Shown here: positions 18,314 to 27,023 of the stretch, piece by piece
How the letters are laid out: the number at the start of each line of letters is the position of its first letter
Numbering within the stretch: the first letter of the stretch is position 1
Origin: Armatimonadota bacterium
GTDB taxonomy: Bacteria; Armatimonadota; Fimbriimonadia; Fimbriimonadales; Fimbriimonadaceae
DNA length: 64,000 nucleotides
Assembly (NCBI GenBank): GCA_025360125.1
Contig: JANYCU010000053.1
Span: 1-64,000, forward strand
Direction of reading: 5' to 3'
Notes under the pieces: generated by a model
Seen by the model: only the letters and a program-made list of their open reading frames with translations
Told to the model about the DNA's origin: nothing
The model's database searches: none
Translations under genes and position numbers: made by a program

Positions 18314-19303
18314 CTAAACCTTAATCGGATCCTTATCACGTGAGCCGACATGTAAAAGTGCCGCTCGAATGATCTCATCGGCAGAAACATTGTCCGCTTC
18401 AGCTTCAAAATTAAGAATGAGCCTATGTCGCAGAACCGGGGCCGCCGACGCAGTCAAGTCTTCTTTCGAAACATTAAATCGGCCGTCTAACAGTGCCCGT
18501 ATCTTCGCAGCAGTAATGAGCGACTGGGCTCCTCGCGGAGACGATCCGTATCGAACATATCGCTTCACCGTATCGCACGGACGATCAGAATCAGGATGAG
18601 TTCCCAAAATAATGTACAGCGCATAATCAAGGACGGAATCGCTAATCGGCACCTCTCGGGCAATCGATCGCATCTTGATTACGTCAGCCCCACTGGCTAC
18701 CGGAGTAATATCTGCCCCAATACTTCCCGTGGTTCGCTGAACGATTGATTTCAATTCGCTTTGAGTCGGAAACGGAACAATTAACTTGAAAAAGAAACGA
18801 TCCAATTGAGCCTCGGGCAGCGGGTAGGTTCCCTCTTGCTCGACGGGGTTCTGGGTCGCCATCACCAAAAATGGCTCGGCCAATTCATGCTTCTTCCCAC
18901 TAACCGTTACGGACCTTTCTTGCATCGCTTCCAGCAAAGCCGACTGTGTCTTTGGCGTTGCCCGGTTGATTTCATCCGCGAGGACAATATTCGCAAAAAT
19001 CGGTCCACGCCGAAACTCAAACATTCGAGCATCGCTCAAAACATTCGTTCCCGTAACATCCGCTGGCATCATATCCGGCGTGAACTGAATCCGTGAGAAG
19101 TCCAGCGAAATCGCCTGGGAAAGCGACTTGACCAAAAGCGTCTTCCCAAGCCCCGGCATGCCTTCAAGAAGGACGTGCCCATTCGCGGCCAATCCGATGA
19201 GAACCGAATCAACGACCTCTTCTTGCCCGACAATTACTTTGTTGACTTCTGACTTTATTTTGTCAAAGGTCTGACGAAACCAAGCTGCTTGATCTGCTGA
19301 CAT
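18314..19303 (-). CDS. MoxR-family AAA+ ATPase
   Basis: A 329-residue AAA+ chaperone-like ATPase. Walker A is GMPGLGKT at residues 48-55, and Walker B is LADEINRA with Asp110/Glu111; the following TPKTQSALLEAMQE is diagnostic of MoxR. The C-terminal helical lid region is complete. In characterised systems MoxR proteins act on VWA-containing partners to assemble or activate them, and the two VWA genes plus DUF58 downstream fit that. It starts three bases after the coiled-coil protein's last stop. Confidence 0.95.
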   Translation of the reverse strand: MSADQAAWFRQTFDKIKSEVNKVIVGQEEVVDSVLIGLAANGHVLLEGMPGLGKTLLVKSLSQAISLDFSRIQFTPDMMPADVTGTNVLSDARMFEFRRGPIFANIVLADEINRATPKTQSALLEAMQERSVTVSGKKHELAEPFLVMATQNPVEQEGTYPLPEAQLDRFFFKLIVPFPTQSELKSIVQRTTGSIGADITPVASGADVIKMRSIAREVPISDSVLDYALYIILGTHPDSDRPCDTVKRYVRYGSSPRGAQSLITAAKIRALLDGRFNVSKEDLTASAAPVLRHRLILNFEAEADNVSADEIIRAALLHVGSRDKDPIKV

Positions 19304-19306
19304 ATT

Positions 19307-19657
19307 TCACTTTTTGAGACTTTCAAAATAACGCTTGACGCGCTGCTGATGTTCTTTCGGAATTTCGTTTCGGTTGAGTGCCTTCTCAGCTTTCTTGGCA
19401 TACGAGGGCAACACATTTTGGTAAGGAATCGATGATTTCGTACCCTTAAACGTTGGTGCTTTGATTTCGTATGTCATCTCTTGTCCCGGCCGCTTGTTGT
19501 CGCGTTCGGTTGGAGCGAAAACCGGATTACCCTTTCCTTTTCCTTGTTCCGGATTCTTCAAATTAACATGTCCAGTATCAAAGGTCATGATGTCGTTATC
19601 CGGACCCGTTGAAGGGTTTCCTGGTGTTGAACTTGGGAGCCCCAGACCGAGGCCCAA
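19307..19657 (-). CDS. C-terminal part of the coiled-coil gene, beyond an in-frame TGA
   Basis: This frame is the exact continuation of the gene at 19670-20992. Only one TGA (19672-19670) and four codons separate the two. It begins with a Gly/Leu-rich linker (GLGLGLPS), passes a low-complexity region, and ends with IPKEHQQRVKRYFESLKK. That ending resembles the usual C-terminus of related MoxR-operon proteins, where it follows the coiled coil in one chain. If translated alone it would use TTG at 19657, with no clear ribosome binding site. Readthrough, a sequencing error or true nonsense decay are all open. Confidence 0.6.
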   Translation of the reverse strand: MGLGLGLPSSTPGNPSTGPDNDIMTFDTGHVNLKNPEQGKGKGNPVFAPTERDNKRPGQEMTYEIKAPTFKGTKSSIPYQNVLPSYAKKAEKALNRNEIPKEHQQRVKRYFESLKK

Positions 19658-19669
19658 ACCTGCACCCTG

Positions 19670-20992
19670 TCACGTGCTGCACCCATCTTTCAGGGAGTCA
19701 AGAAGCTTTTGCAAATAGGCCTTACGAAAGTCGTCGTCTTGCAACTTCTTCAGGAATTCTTCAAATTCCTTTTGTAATGCTTGGCGCTCCTCTTTGGTTA
19801 ATTTTGGTTGACCCGTCTTGGCTGCTTGCTCAGCACTTGCCTTAATCTTTTTTGCCTTCTCTAAGATTTTCTGCCAAAGCGGGTCATCATAAATCTTCTT
19901 GAGATATTCCCGAGCCTCCTTGGAAAGTTGCATCGCATCGAGGTCTTTTTTAGCCTGTCCAGCGCCTTTCATGGCATTTTCCAATTCCTTTTGCGTCTGA
20001 TTAACTTGGTCCTGAAGCTCCTTCTTGGCCTTATCATCGAGACCTGCCTTACCGAGTTGACTCTTCAAAGAATCCAATTTGCTTTTTAGTTCAGAAGCTT
20101 TGCTTTGGGCATCATTCGACTTTTGCTGGGCGGAATCCATCTTTTTACTGAATTCCGAGTCTTCCATATTCACCGAGCTCATGTCCGCCTTTTCCAAACC
20201 AGCCTTTTTGAGCTCCTCTTTCTGCATTTTCTCGAGCATGGATTCAGAATCTTTCAGCTTATCAAGCTCTTGAACCGCGCTTTGCTTCGCAAGCTCATTT
20301 GCCTTTTTCGCGAGTTCATCAGCGCGAATCATCGCCTCTTTAGGATCAATTCGGGCCTTGTCAAAGTCTTTCTGAAGTTTCAACAGGTCCTTCTGGAGGG
20401 CAAGCAGTTCGGGGCTTGTACTCTTCTTGTCGGTGGCATCATCAAAGATTGCCTTTCGCAATTCTTCCAACCGCTTCGACTCCTTTTGCATCGACTCCTT
20501 CGCGACAACGGTCTCGGTCGATAGAAATAGCTTCGAGTTTGCAAGAAAAAGAATTCCCGCTACAACGACAATTCCGGCCATAGCCAATAGGTGAATTCTT
20601 TTAAATGTGATGGGATAAAGCGCACCGGGCTTCAACGCGGATAAATGGTCACTCGCATCTTGAGCTTGCAATTCCGAGAAAACACTATCCTCATGTCCCA
20701 ATTCGGCAGTCGTCCCTAACCGATCTTTTAATTTGGCTCGACGATCTAAGCTCCGAGCAATCGAGAGGTCATCAACTTTCTGAGCAACTCGAATCACCGC
20801 TCCAACAAACGCCGATCCTACAAGCAGGATGCCAAATTGAGTCCATTCGAAGTAGACGATTCCTCGCCAATCTAAAACGCTCCAAACAATGCCAATAATG
20901 GAACCAACAAGGATGCCCCCAAAAATTCCCTCAATGGCGCGGAGGAGCTTGATCCGTTTTCTAAAGGGCTGGAACTTCTTTGTTGCTATCAT
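19670..20992 (-). CDS. membrane protein with long cytosolic or periplasmic coiled coil (DUF4175-like)
   Basis: A 440-residue protein starting at the ATG at 20992, with GAGG just upstream, overlapping the end of the preceding permease gene. Two membrane helices lie near residues 20-60 and a third near 175-195. Then comes an extensive coiled coil (about 200-435) dominated by Lys, Glu, Leu, Gln and Ala, with heptads such as LKSKLDSLKSQLGKAG. It ends at an in-frame TGA after DGCST; the same frame continues into the segment at 19307-19657. Proteins of this design are standard members of MoxR/VWA operons. Confidence 0.8.
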   Translation of the reverse strand: MIATKKFQPFRKRIKLLRAIEGIFGGILVGSIIGIVWSVLDWRGIVYFEWTQFGILLVGSAFVGAVIRVAQKVDDLSIARSLDRRAKLKDRLGTTAELGHEDSVFSELQAQDASDHLSALKPGALYPITFKRIHLLAMAGIVVVAGILFLANSKLFLSTETVVAKESMQKESKRLEELRKAIFDDATDKKSTSPELLALQKDLLKLQKDFDKARIDPKEAMIRADELAKKANELAKQSAVQELDKLKDSESMLEKMQKEELKKAGLEKADMSSVNMEDSEFSKKMDSAQQKSNDAQSKASELKSKLDSLKSQLGKAGLDDKAKKELQDQVNQTQKELENAMKGAGQAKKDLDAMQLSKEAREYLKKIYDDPLWQKILEKAKKIKASAEQAAKTGQPKLTKEERQALQKEFEEFLKKLQDDDFRKAYLQKLLDSLKDGCST

Positions 20993-22652
20993 CTCGGTCC
21001 TCAAGTCTGTTTTCAAAGTTGCGTGACCGACACTTGGCCACACTAGGAATCGTTACTAGCAATAATAGTACTGCGATACATCCATAGATGACACTATGAA
21101 ATCCAGTAATTCTTACGGCAAATATATCACAGGTTACGCCCGCAATTGGACTCAATGCCCACAATCCCGTTGCCGAGCGAGTATCTTCCGGCGTCACGAT
21201 GCTAAATAATGCTGTTGGCAGGATAAGCGCTAGGACAAAGAAAAAAAGCGAGATTGTTCGACCTTTCGAAAGGATCGGTCGGCGACTAGAAGCGTACCAA
21301 CCAACTAAAAACGCAATGAGCCAGATTGCAATAATCAAAGCAACATACATCAAGAAGTAAGGCGAGAATGGGTTATATTTCTCACTGGTCGGTGTACCGC
21401 GAGGCGAAAATACCGGGCCAAGTGTCGTGCCAAGGCTCGATAGAGAACCCCCAATTCCATAGGCAACCACCGTTGTCAAGAGGAGTAATAGCAAGAAGGG
21501 CAAATGTCCGCTCGGACGACCCGAAAATAGTTCGCGAAAATTAAAGAAACCATCCGGACGGTGCCGCCGCAGGTCGTTGTATCCAAAGCTCGCCAAATAA
21601 GGGACAACAAGAATCCCAAGCAAAAACAAAATTCCAAAAAGGGATCTCCCGTGATACACCTGCAAAACTTGGTCGGCAGTTAAAGTGCCAAAGTTAGCTC
21701 GTGCCGAATTCAAGGAAGAATATGAGGCAAAAACGGGTGCCAGGCTTGCGGCCGAAAGCAGAACCAAAGGGGCAATATATGCTAGAGCGTGAATCCGCAG
21801 TCCTCGGATTTCTTTTGAATTGCCCGGCGCTAACAAAGAGCCCGCAGCCAAAACAATGAATTTCACCACGAGCAAATGCATGATGGTGGTCAAAATCCAA
21901 GTAGGGACGTCATGCCCAAAAACCGGCCAAGTCTGGTCAGCCGCAAACGAATAGCAAATCGGATTTAAGCTGAAAATCGGATTAACTGACTTTAAGAAGG
22001 AACCGTAACTCGACGCTGAACTCGCGGCGGTTAAAGCAAAAGTCGCAATCAAGTAACAAGCAAGCGCCGCATAGGTCCAAATGATTGCGGGCAAAACTTT
22101 GCTGCAAAGAGTTGACATCAGAAGGCCAAACGAGACGCAGACAAGACCATACATTGAATACAGAAAGAACGTGATGAACAGCTGACTCCACGTCGTACCG
22201 CCGAGGGTCACGCTGACCGCGCAAAAGGGCAGCGACAACACCAGCAACAGCCAGACATATCGGTAAGAGCTAATCAGTTTGCCAACCAAGTAATACTTGG
22301 GCTCCGTCGGGGCTGAAAATACCAAATCGAGCGATCGCCGCTGTTTCTCGCTGACAATCGCAAATGCTCCCATGCTAGGAGCAACAAGAGTGATGACTGC
22401 CGCTAACATTCCTAACGTATCGTAATAAAACTCTTGCAGCCTACTCTGAGCCGTCGCAAGGCTATATTGTCCATCCGCACCGAGCGACTGATTGTAAATA
22501 TAGAGCAGTACAATGGTCATGACGACCATGTAAATGGTAAACAAGATCGCAGCCCGACTGCCTCTGAGTTGAATTCTTAAGTCACGAGTTGCCGTGGCAT
22601 TACCAAAGTAAGTTCGCTTTACATTCGCAATCCATGACAACTCGTGGTCCAA
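20961..22652 (-). CDS. ABC-2 type permease
   Basis: A 563-residue integral membrane protein with about 10-12 hydrophobic helices. The region around residues 75-125 carries the ABC-2 family pattern (VAPSMGAFAIVSEKQRRSLD, then FSAPTEPKYYLVGKL), matching the stretch where the ATPase contacts the permease. It follows the ATPase gene with a single base between, so the two form one exporter. The 3' end overlaps the coiled-coil gene by 32 bases. The substrate is unknown. Confidence 0.9.
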   Translation of the reverse strand: MDHELSWIANVKRTYFGNATATRDLRIQLRGSRAAILFTIYMVVMTIVLLYIYNQSLGADGQYSLATAQSRLQEFYYDTLGMLAAVITLVAPSMGAFAIVSEKQRRSLDLVFSAPTEPKYYLVGKLISSYRYVWLLLVLSLPFCAVSVTLGGTTWSQLFITFFLYSMYGLVCVSFGLLMSTLCSKVLPAIIWTYAALACYLIATFALTAASSASSYGSFLKSVNPIFSLNPICYSFAADQTWPVFGHDVPTWILTTIMHLLVVKFIVLAAGSLLAPGNSKEIRGLRIHALAYIAPLVLLSAASLAPVFASYSSLNSARANFGTLTADQVLQVYHGRSLFGILFLLGILVVPYLASFGYNDLRRHRPDGFFNFRELFSGRPSGHLPFLLLLLLTTVVAYGIGGSLSSLGTTLGPVFSPRGTPTSEKYNPFSPYFLMYVALIIAIWLIAFLVGWYASSRRPILSKGRTISLFFFVLALILPTALFSIVTPEDTRSATGLWALSPIAGVTCDIFAVRITGFHSVIYGCIAVLLLLVTIPSVAKCRSRNFENRLEDRDDSNKEVPAL

Positions 22653-22653
22653 A

Positions 22654-23577
22654 TTAATTCACTGCTCCAGTGGTTAGCTTCAAAAAGACGTCTTCTAAGT
22701 TGGCTTGATCTTCGTTAAAGTTCAGGATGCGATGACCACCATCAACCATCGATTTTAAGAAATCCGCTTGGTCATCATCGCCTCCCAAAAGTTCGATCAA
22801 TAGTTCGTCGTCACCGACCTTTTCGCATTTTTGGACTTTCGATGATTGGTTGACCATCGTCGTGAGGTTTTGCAGGTCACTGATGCAATGAACACGAACC
22901 AATTTGGTCGGGCGAATACTGCGAACCACTGAGGCTACATCGCCAAAAGCAAGCAAATTGCCCCGCTCGATAATCCCTACGCAGTTGCAGAAGTCCGATA
23001 ATTCAGGAAGGATGTGGGAGGAGACTATGACGATCTTGCCCATTCGGCCCAATTCGGCAATGAGTTCCTTGAGCTCGGCTCGGGCCCGAGGGTCCAACCC
23101 CGATGCGGGTTCATCAAGCAACAAAAGCTTTGGATCGTGAACCAAACACCGCGCCAAACATAGTCGCTGCTGCATGCCCCGCGAAAGCGATTGAACAAAC
23201 GAATGTTTCTTAATCCCGAGGTCAGTCAGCTCCAATACTTCGTCGATAACTTTGTCACGTTTCTGAACCCCATAGATCGAGGCGAAAAAGTCAAGATATT
23301 CCCACACTTTGACGTCATCGTAGAGGCCAAAAAAGTCCGGCATATATCCGATCATTCGGCGGATCTGCATTGGGTTATCCAGAATGTCGGTTCCATACAA
23401 GGTCGCCGTCCCTGAAGTTGGTTCCAGTAAGGTCGCCAACATTCGGATTGTGGTGGTTTTCCCGGCTCCGTTACTGCCGATAAACCCAAAAATATCTCCC
23501 GGTTTGAGACTAAATGAGATGCCTTGCACGGCCGGAAAGCCGCCAAATGTCTTATGGAGATTCTTGACTTCAAGCAT
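22654..23577 (-). CDS. ABC transporter ATPase
   Basis: A 307-residue ATPase of the ABC-2 exporter class. Walker A is GSNGAGKTT, the signature LSRGMQQRLCLAR (a common LSxGxxQR variant) and Walker B LLLLDEPASGLDP. The C-terminal domain of about 80 residues is typical of the drug/polysaccharide exporter (CcmA-like) group. It overlaps the upstream permease by eight bases and is followed by the second permease after one base, so one ATPase may serve two different permeases. Confidence 0.94.
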   Translation of the reverse strand: MLEVKNLHKTFGGFPAVQGISFSLKPGDIFGFIGSNGAGKTTTIRMLATLLEPTSGTATLYGTDILDNPMQIRRMIGYMPDFFGLYDDVKVWEYLDFFASIYGVQKRDKVIDEVLELTDLGIKKHSFVQSLSRGMQQRLCLARCLVHDPKLLLLDEPASGLDPRARAELKELIAELGRMGKIVIVSSHILPELSDFCNCVGIIERGNLLAFGDVASVVRSIRPTKLVRVHCISDLQNLTTMVNQSSKVQKCEKVGDDELLIELLGGDDDQADFLKSMVDGGHRILNFNEDQANLEDVFLKLTTGAVN

Positions 23578-24445
23578 GGTTCTTCTTTTTCTTTTTAGGA
23601 ATAAATTTCACTTCGTGGTCGGCAAAGACAAGGGTCTTGGTTGCCCACATCAAAAGGCAAATTGTAAGAATGGTTTGATACCCAATATGGCAAAGTGTGA
23701 CCAAAATGACGTCAAACGACTGACCTTCGTTTCGAACCATGTAGTAATCATTCTCATGAGCAGGAGTATTGAGCGTCAGTCGAAATAGGACAAGAAAGGG
23801 CGACATTACCGTGGTCAAGAACTGGCCGAGCAAAAAGGACGCACTCGACATCACCATCGGAACAATGACGAAGTAAATCATCACGACTCCAATCGAAACA
23901 GCCAAAGCTACCAAAGGGCGTTTGACCCGTGCCGAGATCAAAAGCGTCATTGCAATCAGCGACGCTCCCTGAGCCATAACAGTTATCGATGCAAGCAATA
24001 CGTTGACAAACTGAGACTCAGAATGAAAGGCCGCGTCAATCATGACCGGAATCATAAAGAGACCAAAAGCCATTCCCAAGCCAGCAAATGCGCCCATGAA
24101 TTTCCCAACAATGATTTGGGCGTGGGTGATTGGGGCAACCATCAACATGTCCCAACTTCGACGCTCGCGCTCACCAGAAATAGAACCATGGAGCAAAAGG
24201 GGAATCGCAAGCAGCATCAGGATAATAAATAATCCGAGCAACATAATTGGCTCGATGTCACCTCGGTAGTACACACACACCATGGCGAAAAGAGCGTAGA
24301 GAACTAAGACAATTCCGATTCCACCATTTATCGCGACCGAAGATCCTCGTATGGAGAGAAAACGCTTTCGAAATCGAGTCACTTCCGCCATCATCGGGTT
24401 CTTTGTGATCAGCACTTCCCACCACGGACCTTGCCTTACTTTCAT
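23570..24445 (-). CDS. ABC-2 type permease, small
   Basis: A 291-residue membrane protein with six or seven hydrophobic segments and the ABC-2 signature region LHGSISGERERRSWDMLMVAPIT. It ends in a Lys-rich tail (KKKKKNHA). The ATG at 24445 overlaps the previous stop as ATGA and has GGAG upstream; the longer frame from 24589 is an artefact. It lies between the secreted protein and the ATPase in the operon and is probably one of two permeases for that ATPase. Confidence 0.88.
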   Translation of the reverse strand: MKVRQGPWWEVLITKNPMMAEVTRFRKRFLSIRGSSVAINGGIGIVLVLYALFAMVCVYYRGDIEPIMLLGLFIILMLLAIPLLLHGSISGERERRSWDMLMVAPITHAQIIVGKFMGAFAGLGMAFGLFMIPVMIDAAFHSESQFVNVLLASITVMAQGASLIAMTLLISARVKRPLVALAVSIGVVMIYFVIVPMVMSSASFLLGQFLTTVMSPFLVLFRLTLNTPAHENDYYMVRNEGQSFDVILVTLCHIGYQTILTICLLMWATKTLVFADHEVKFIPKKKKKNHA

Positions 24446-26322
24446 GGTGTTTGACTCCATTGTGGTACGCACACAACCGCGTATTGAGAAGCCGGGTGCC
24501 CTTGGCCATACTTCGGACCCACATGCATAGAGTCTACCGATGCCATAACGATGAGCTTGTTTGCAGTCGATGCGGCAAGAGACTGCCATCCAGTCGTCGA
24601 ATTATCGGCATTAGGGTTAATCTTGGAATGCATCGTTTTTGATGCCGGAATCACAAGCGTCGCGCCAATGACAACCGCCTCACTGATTCCTTTTTGGTCC
24701 CCCGGACCAAATAAGATGATTCCAGAAATAACCGAGTGAGATTGATTCTCGATTCGAACCGCTGGTTCGCCATTTTTTCTGACCAGGGTAACTTTCAGGC
24801 CCTTGAGTTCCTTGGTTGACTGAATATATGCCAACTCCTTGAATGCCAGATTTCCCGTTTGGACGCTCGGCGCCTGAATGTCACGACCAGTATCTATTAG
24901 GTTAATTCCGCTCGAATCTCGATATTGATATCGGTCGGTAGAAAGAACAGATTCAACATTCGCCAATTCAAGGTCAGTCGATTTTGCTCGCGGGAAAAAC
25001 ATCTCTGATCGGCCAAAAACCAATGACTCCGAGTCGTTCTCGCCGAGAACCGCAATCGAAGATGTCCTTGTTGTGGCATTGGCTTTGTAAAGTCCAATCG
25101 TGGTATTCAGCAAAAACATGCTGAAAATAACGCTGATCAGCGGAGTCGATACCCAAGCGACCTCGAGGCGATTAAATTTTCGTAATACTAGAAAATTGAT
25201 CGGAACGACGACGATCACGTAGGTGATTAAGATCCACAAGATGGTCTCAATTGAAGGAGGCTTAATCTGATATGGGTCCGGGTTGGTTCCAAAAGCGCGG
25301 GCAGTACTTGCAGTCGGACTCATAGGAACCGCAGAATAGGACGTAGAAGAACTATAACGGGGCATATACTCGTCATCGTATTTTCCAATTTGCGCAAGCA
25401 AGAGCTTTCGAACCGAATTGCCGTGGCTCATTCGAATAGCCTTGGAAACGATCGAATGACGATCCTCAGATTCGCGAATGGGCGATTCAAAGGGATTGAC
25501 CGAAAGAATAGCAACCGTGCCGAGTCCAGACCCACGAACATAGCAGGTTCCTTTTGCAACCGTGACCTTGGTCGAACCCAGACGTGGAGTTCCAACCCGC
25601 TCAGTCAAACCTCGACTAGTCACCACATTTGAATCAGCTATGGGCAAAATATCCCACCATCGTTTGTCGGCCGTTGCTGATTGGGCGGCACCTCCTACAA
25701 AAATGACCGTGCCGCCCCATTGAATGTATTGTTTAATGGCTCGAATTTGGTCATCTCGAAGCTTTTCAGTACCATCACCAAGAAAAACCGCATTCAGGCA
25801 ATCATAGCCAAAACTTCGATCTGGAGCATCGTCTGGTATGCATCCTCCAACTCCGATTCCTCCGCCCGATCCATCATTTTTTTGCTCAACTTTTCCTTTC
25901 AGAAAAATTAGATCAGAGGGGTTGTCGCTAATCAAGCCATACCGAGTGTCTTCTGGGGAATAGTTCTCACGAATCGGTACTTCTTTGACCGAGGAAGTCA
26001 AACGAAGGTGAACAATATTTTCACCATACATACCCGACGTGAACAAAACTCGCTTTCGCGCTCCCGTCGGCAGTTCAATCAGATACTCAATATTGTCTTG
26101 GTTTGCTGACCTTGACATCGTCAACCGACCATCTTCGTGTGGCCCAGAGTTCTCAATATTTGCGTAGTAAGGATTCGCACGCGACGTACCCAAGCCTGAC
26201 CAAACTTGTTGAACCGTCAACCGAACGGCTTGCGCATTCGCAACCGAACCAATGGCCACCAAAAGTGCGGCCGCGAGTACCTTTTGAAACTTCCTCCCCA
26301 TCGATCTTAAGCAATGACGCAT
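24442..26322 (-). CDS. secreted/membrane protein heading the MoxR/ABC operon
   Basis: A 626-residue protein. A signal peptide is visible (about residues 10-30, ending ASVANAQA-like). A large extracytoplasmic part follows, in which FLGDGTEKLRDDQI and VIFVGGAA resemble a Rossmann/amidotransferase-like fold as in DUF4350-type proteins. Two membrane helices lie near 355-375 and 385-405 (TILWILITYVIVVVPINFLVL). A C-terminal strand-rich domain of about 200 residues completes it. I cannot name the family with confidence. Its gene leads into the ABC permease by an ATGA overlap, so it is likely part of the same machine. Confidence 0.7.
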   Translation of the reverse strand: MRHCLRSMGRKFQKVLAAALLVAIGSVANAQAVRLTVQQVWSGLGTSRANPYYANIENSGPHEDGRLTMSRSANQDNIEYLIELPTGARKRVLFTSGMYGENIVHLRLTSSVKEVPIRENYSPEDTRYGLISDNPSDLIFLKGKVEQKNDGSGGGIGVGGCIPDDAPDRSFGYDCLNAVFLGDGTEKLRDDQIRAIKQYIQWGGTVIFVGGAAQSATADKRWWDILPIADSNVVTSRGLTERVGTPRLGSTKVTVAKGTCYVRGSGLGTVAILSVNPFESPIRESEDRHSIVSKAIRMSHGNSVRKLLLAQIGKYDDEYMPRYSSSTSYSAVPMSPTASTARAFGTNPDPYQIKPPSIETILWILITYVIVVVPINFLVLRKFNRLEVAWVSTPLISVIFSMFLLNTTIGLYKANATTRTSSIAVLGENDSESLVFGRSEMFFPRAKSTDLELANVESVLSTDRYQYRDSSGINLIDTGRDIQAPSVQTGNLAFKELAYIQSTKELKGLKVTLVRKNGEPAVRIENQSHSVISGIILFGPGDQKGISEAVVIGATLVIPASKTMHSKINPNADNSTTGWQSLAASTANKLIVMASVDSMHVGPKYGQGHPASQYAVVCVPQWSQTP

Positions 26323-26386
26323 ATTCCTCGGTAATTAGTTCGCAAATGGAAATTATTTTTTAGAATTGAGATGGTTTACTGAGTCT

Positions 26387-27007
26387 TTACCAATTTCCGT
26401 AATGGGTTAGCTCTGCCGAGGAAAATCGAATACCCCTTGGTAGAAGCTTAATCTCTGGATTCGGTCGCCCGATCGTAATGAGTAAAACTGGGAACCGAGA
26501 TGGCGGCAAACCGAACTCTTTTGAGAGATCCTCAGCGACAAATCCTCCCATCGGGCCAGTATGCCATCCGGCCTCGATCGCGACAAGCATAAACGCCATC
26601 GCCCAAAGGTTTGAACTACGGATAGCCTCTTCCCGCACCGCTTGGGGATTAGCCTTGATCGCGGTGGCATTAGTAATAAACCCAGCCTTGCGATCTTCTC
26701 CAAAATATCCGTTGGCGATATTGCTATCCGCAACTGCGGCTGCATGGTCGGGGAAATCGAGATTGCAAATGACCGCTAGTACGGCAGACGCTTCGGAAAC
26801 TTTCTTCTGGTTCATGGCAACCGATTGCATTCTCGCCTTATCTTCATCGGTTATGCAAACCAAAAAATCCCAAGGCTGGAGGTTCATTGAACTTGGAGCG
26901 AGACAAGCCCGGTTGATCAATGTGTCAATTTCTTCACGGGTTATTGATACACCTTTTTCAAACGATGGGATAGCTCTGCGAGCCTGAAGAGCTTCAGTAA
27001 CGGTCAT
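26387..27007 (-). CDS. nitroreductase-family protein
   Basis: A 206-residue flavoprotein of the FMN-dependent nitroreductase superfamily, reducing nitro compounds, quinones or similar with NAD(P)H. The N-terminus has the family pattern ALQARRAIPSFE for phosphate binding to FMN, then APSSMNLQPWDFLV, and late in the protein ITIGRPNPE. The length is normal. It lies between the MoxR operon and a parvulin gene on the same strand, with gaps of 64 and 16 bases. The natural substrate cannot be inferred. Confidence 0.92.
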   Translation of the reverse strand: MTVTEALQARRAIPSFEKGVSITREEIDTLINRACLAPSSMNLQPWDFLVCITDEDKARMQSVAMNQKKVSEASAVLAVICNLDFPDHAAAVADSNIANGYFGEDRKAGFITNATAIKANPQAVREEAIRSSNLWAMAFMLVAIEAGWHTGPMGGFVAEDLSKEFGLPPSRFPVLLITIGRPNPEIKLLPRGIRFSSAELTHYGNW

Positions 27008-27023
27008 CCTATTACGATACTTG

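Noticed and set aside
19670..19672. Selenocysteine insertion at the in-frame UGA
   Set aside because: No selenoprotein family fits, the flanking residues (GCST/QGAG) are in a low-complexity linker, and no clear SECIS-like hairpin follows the UGA.
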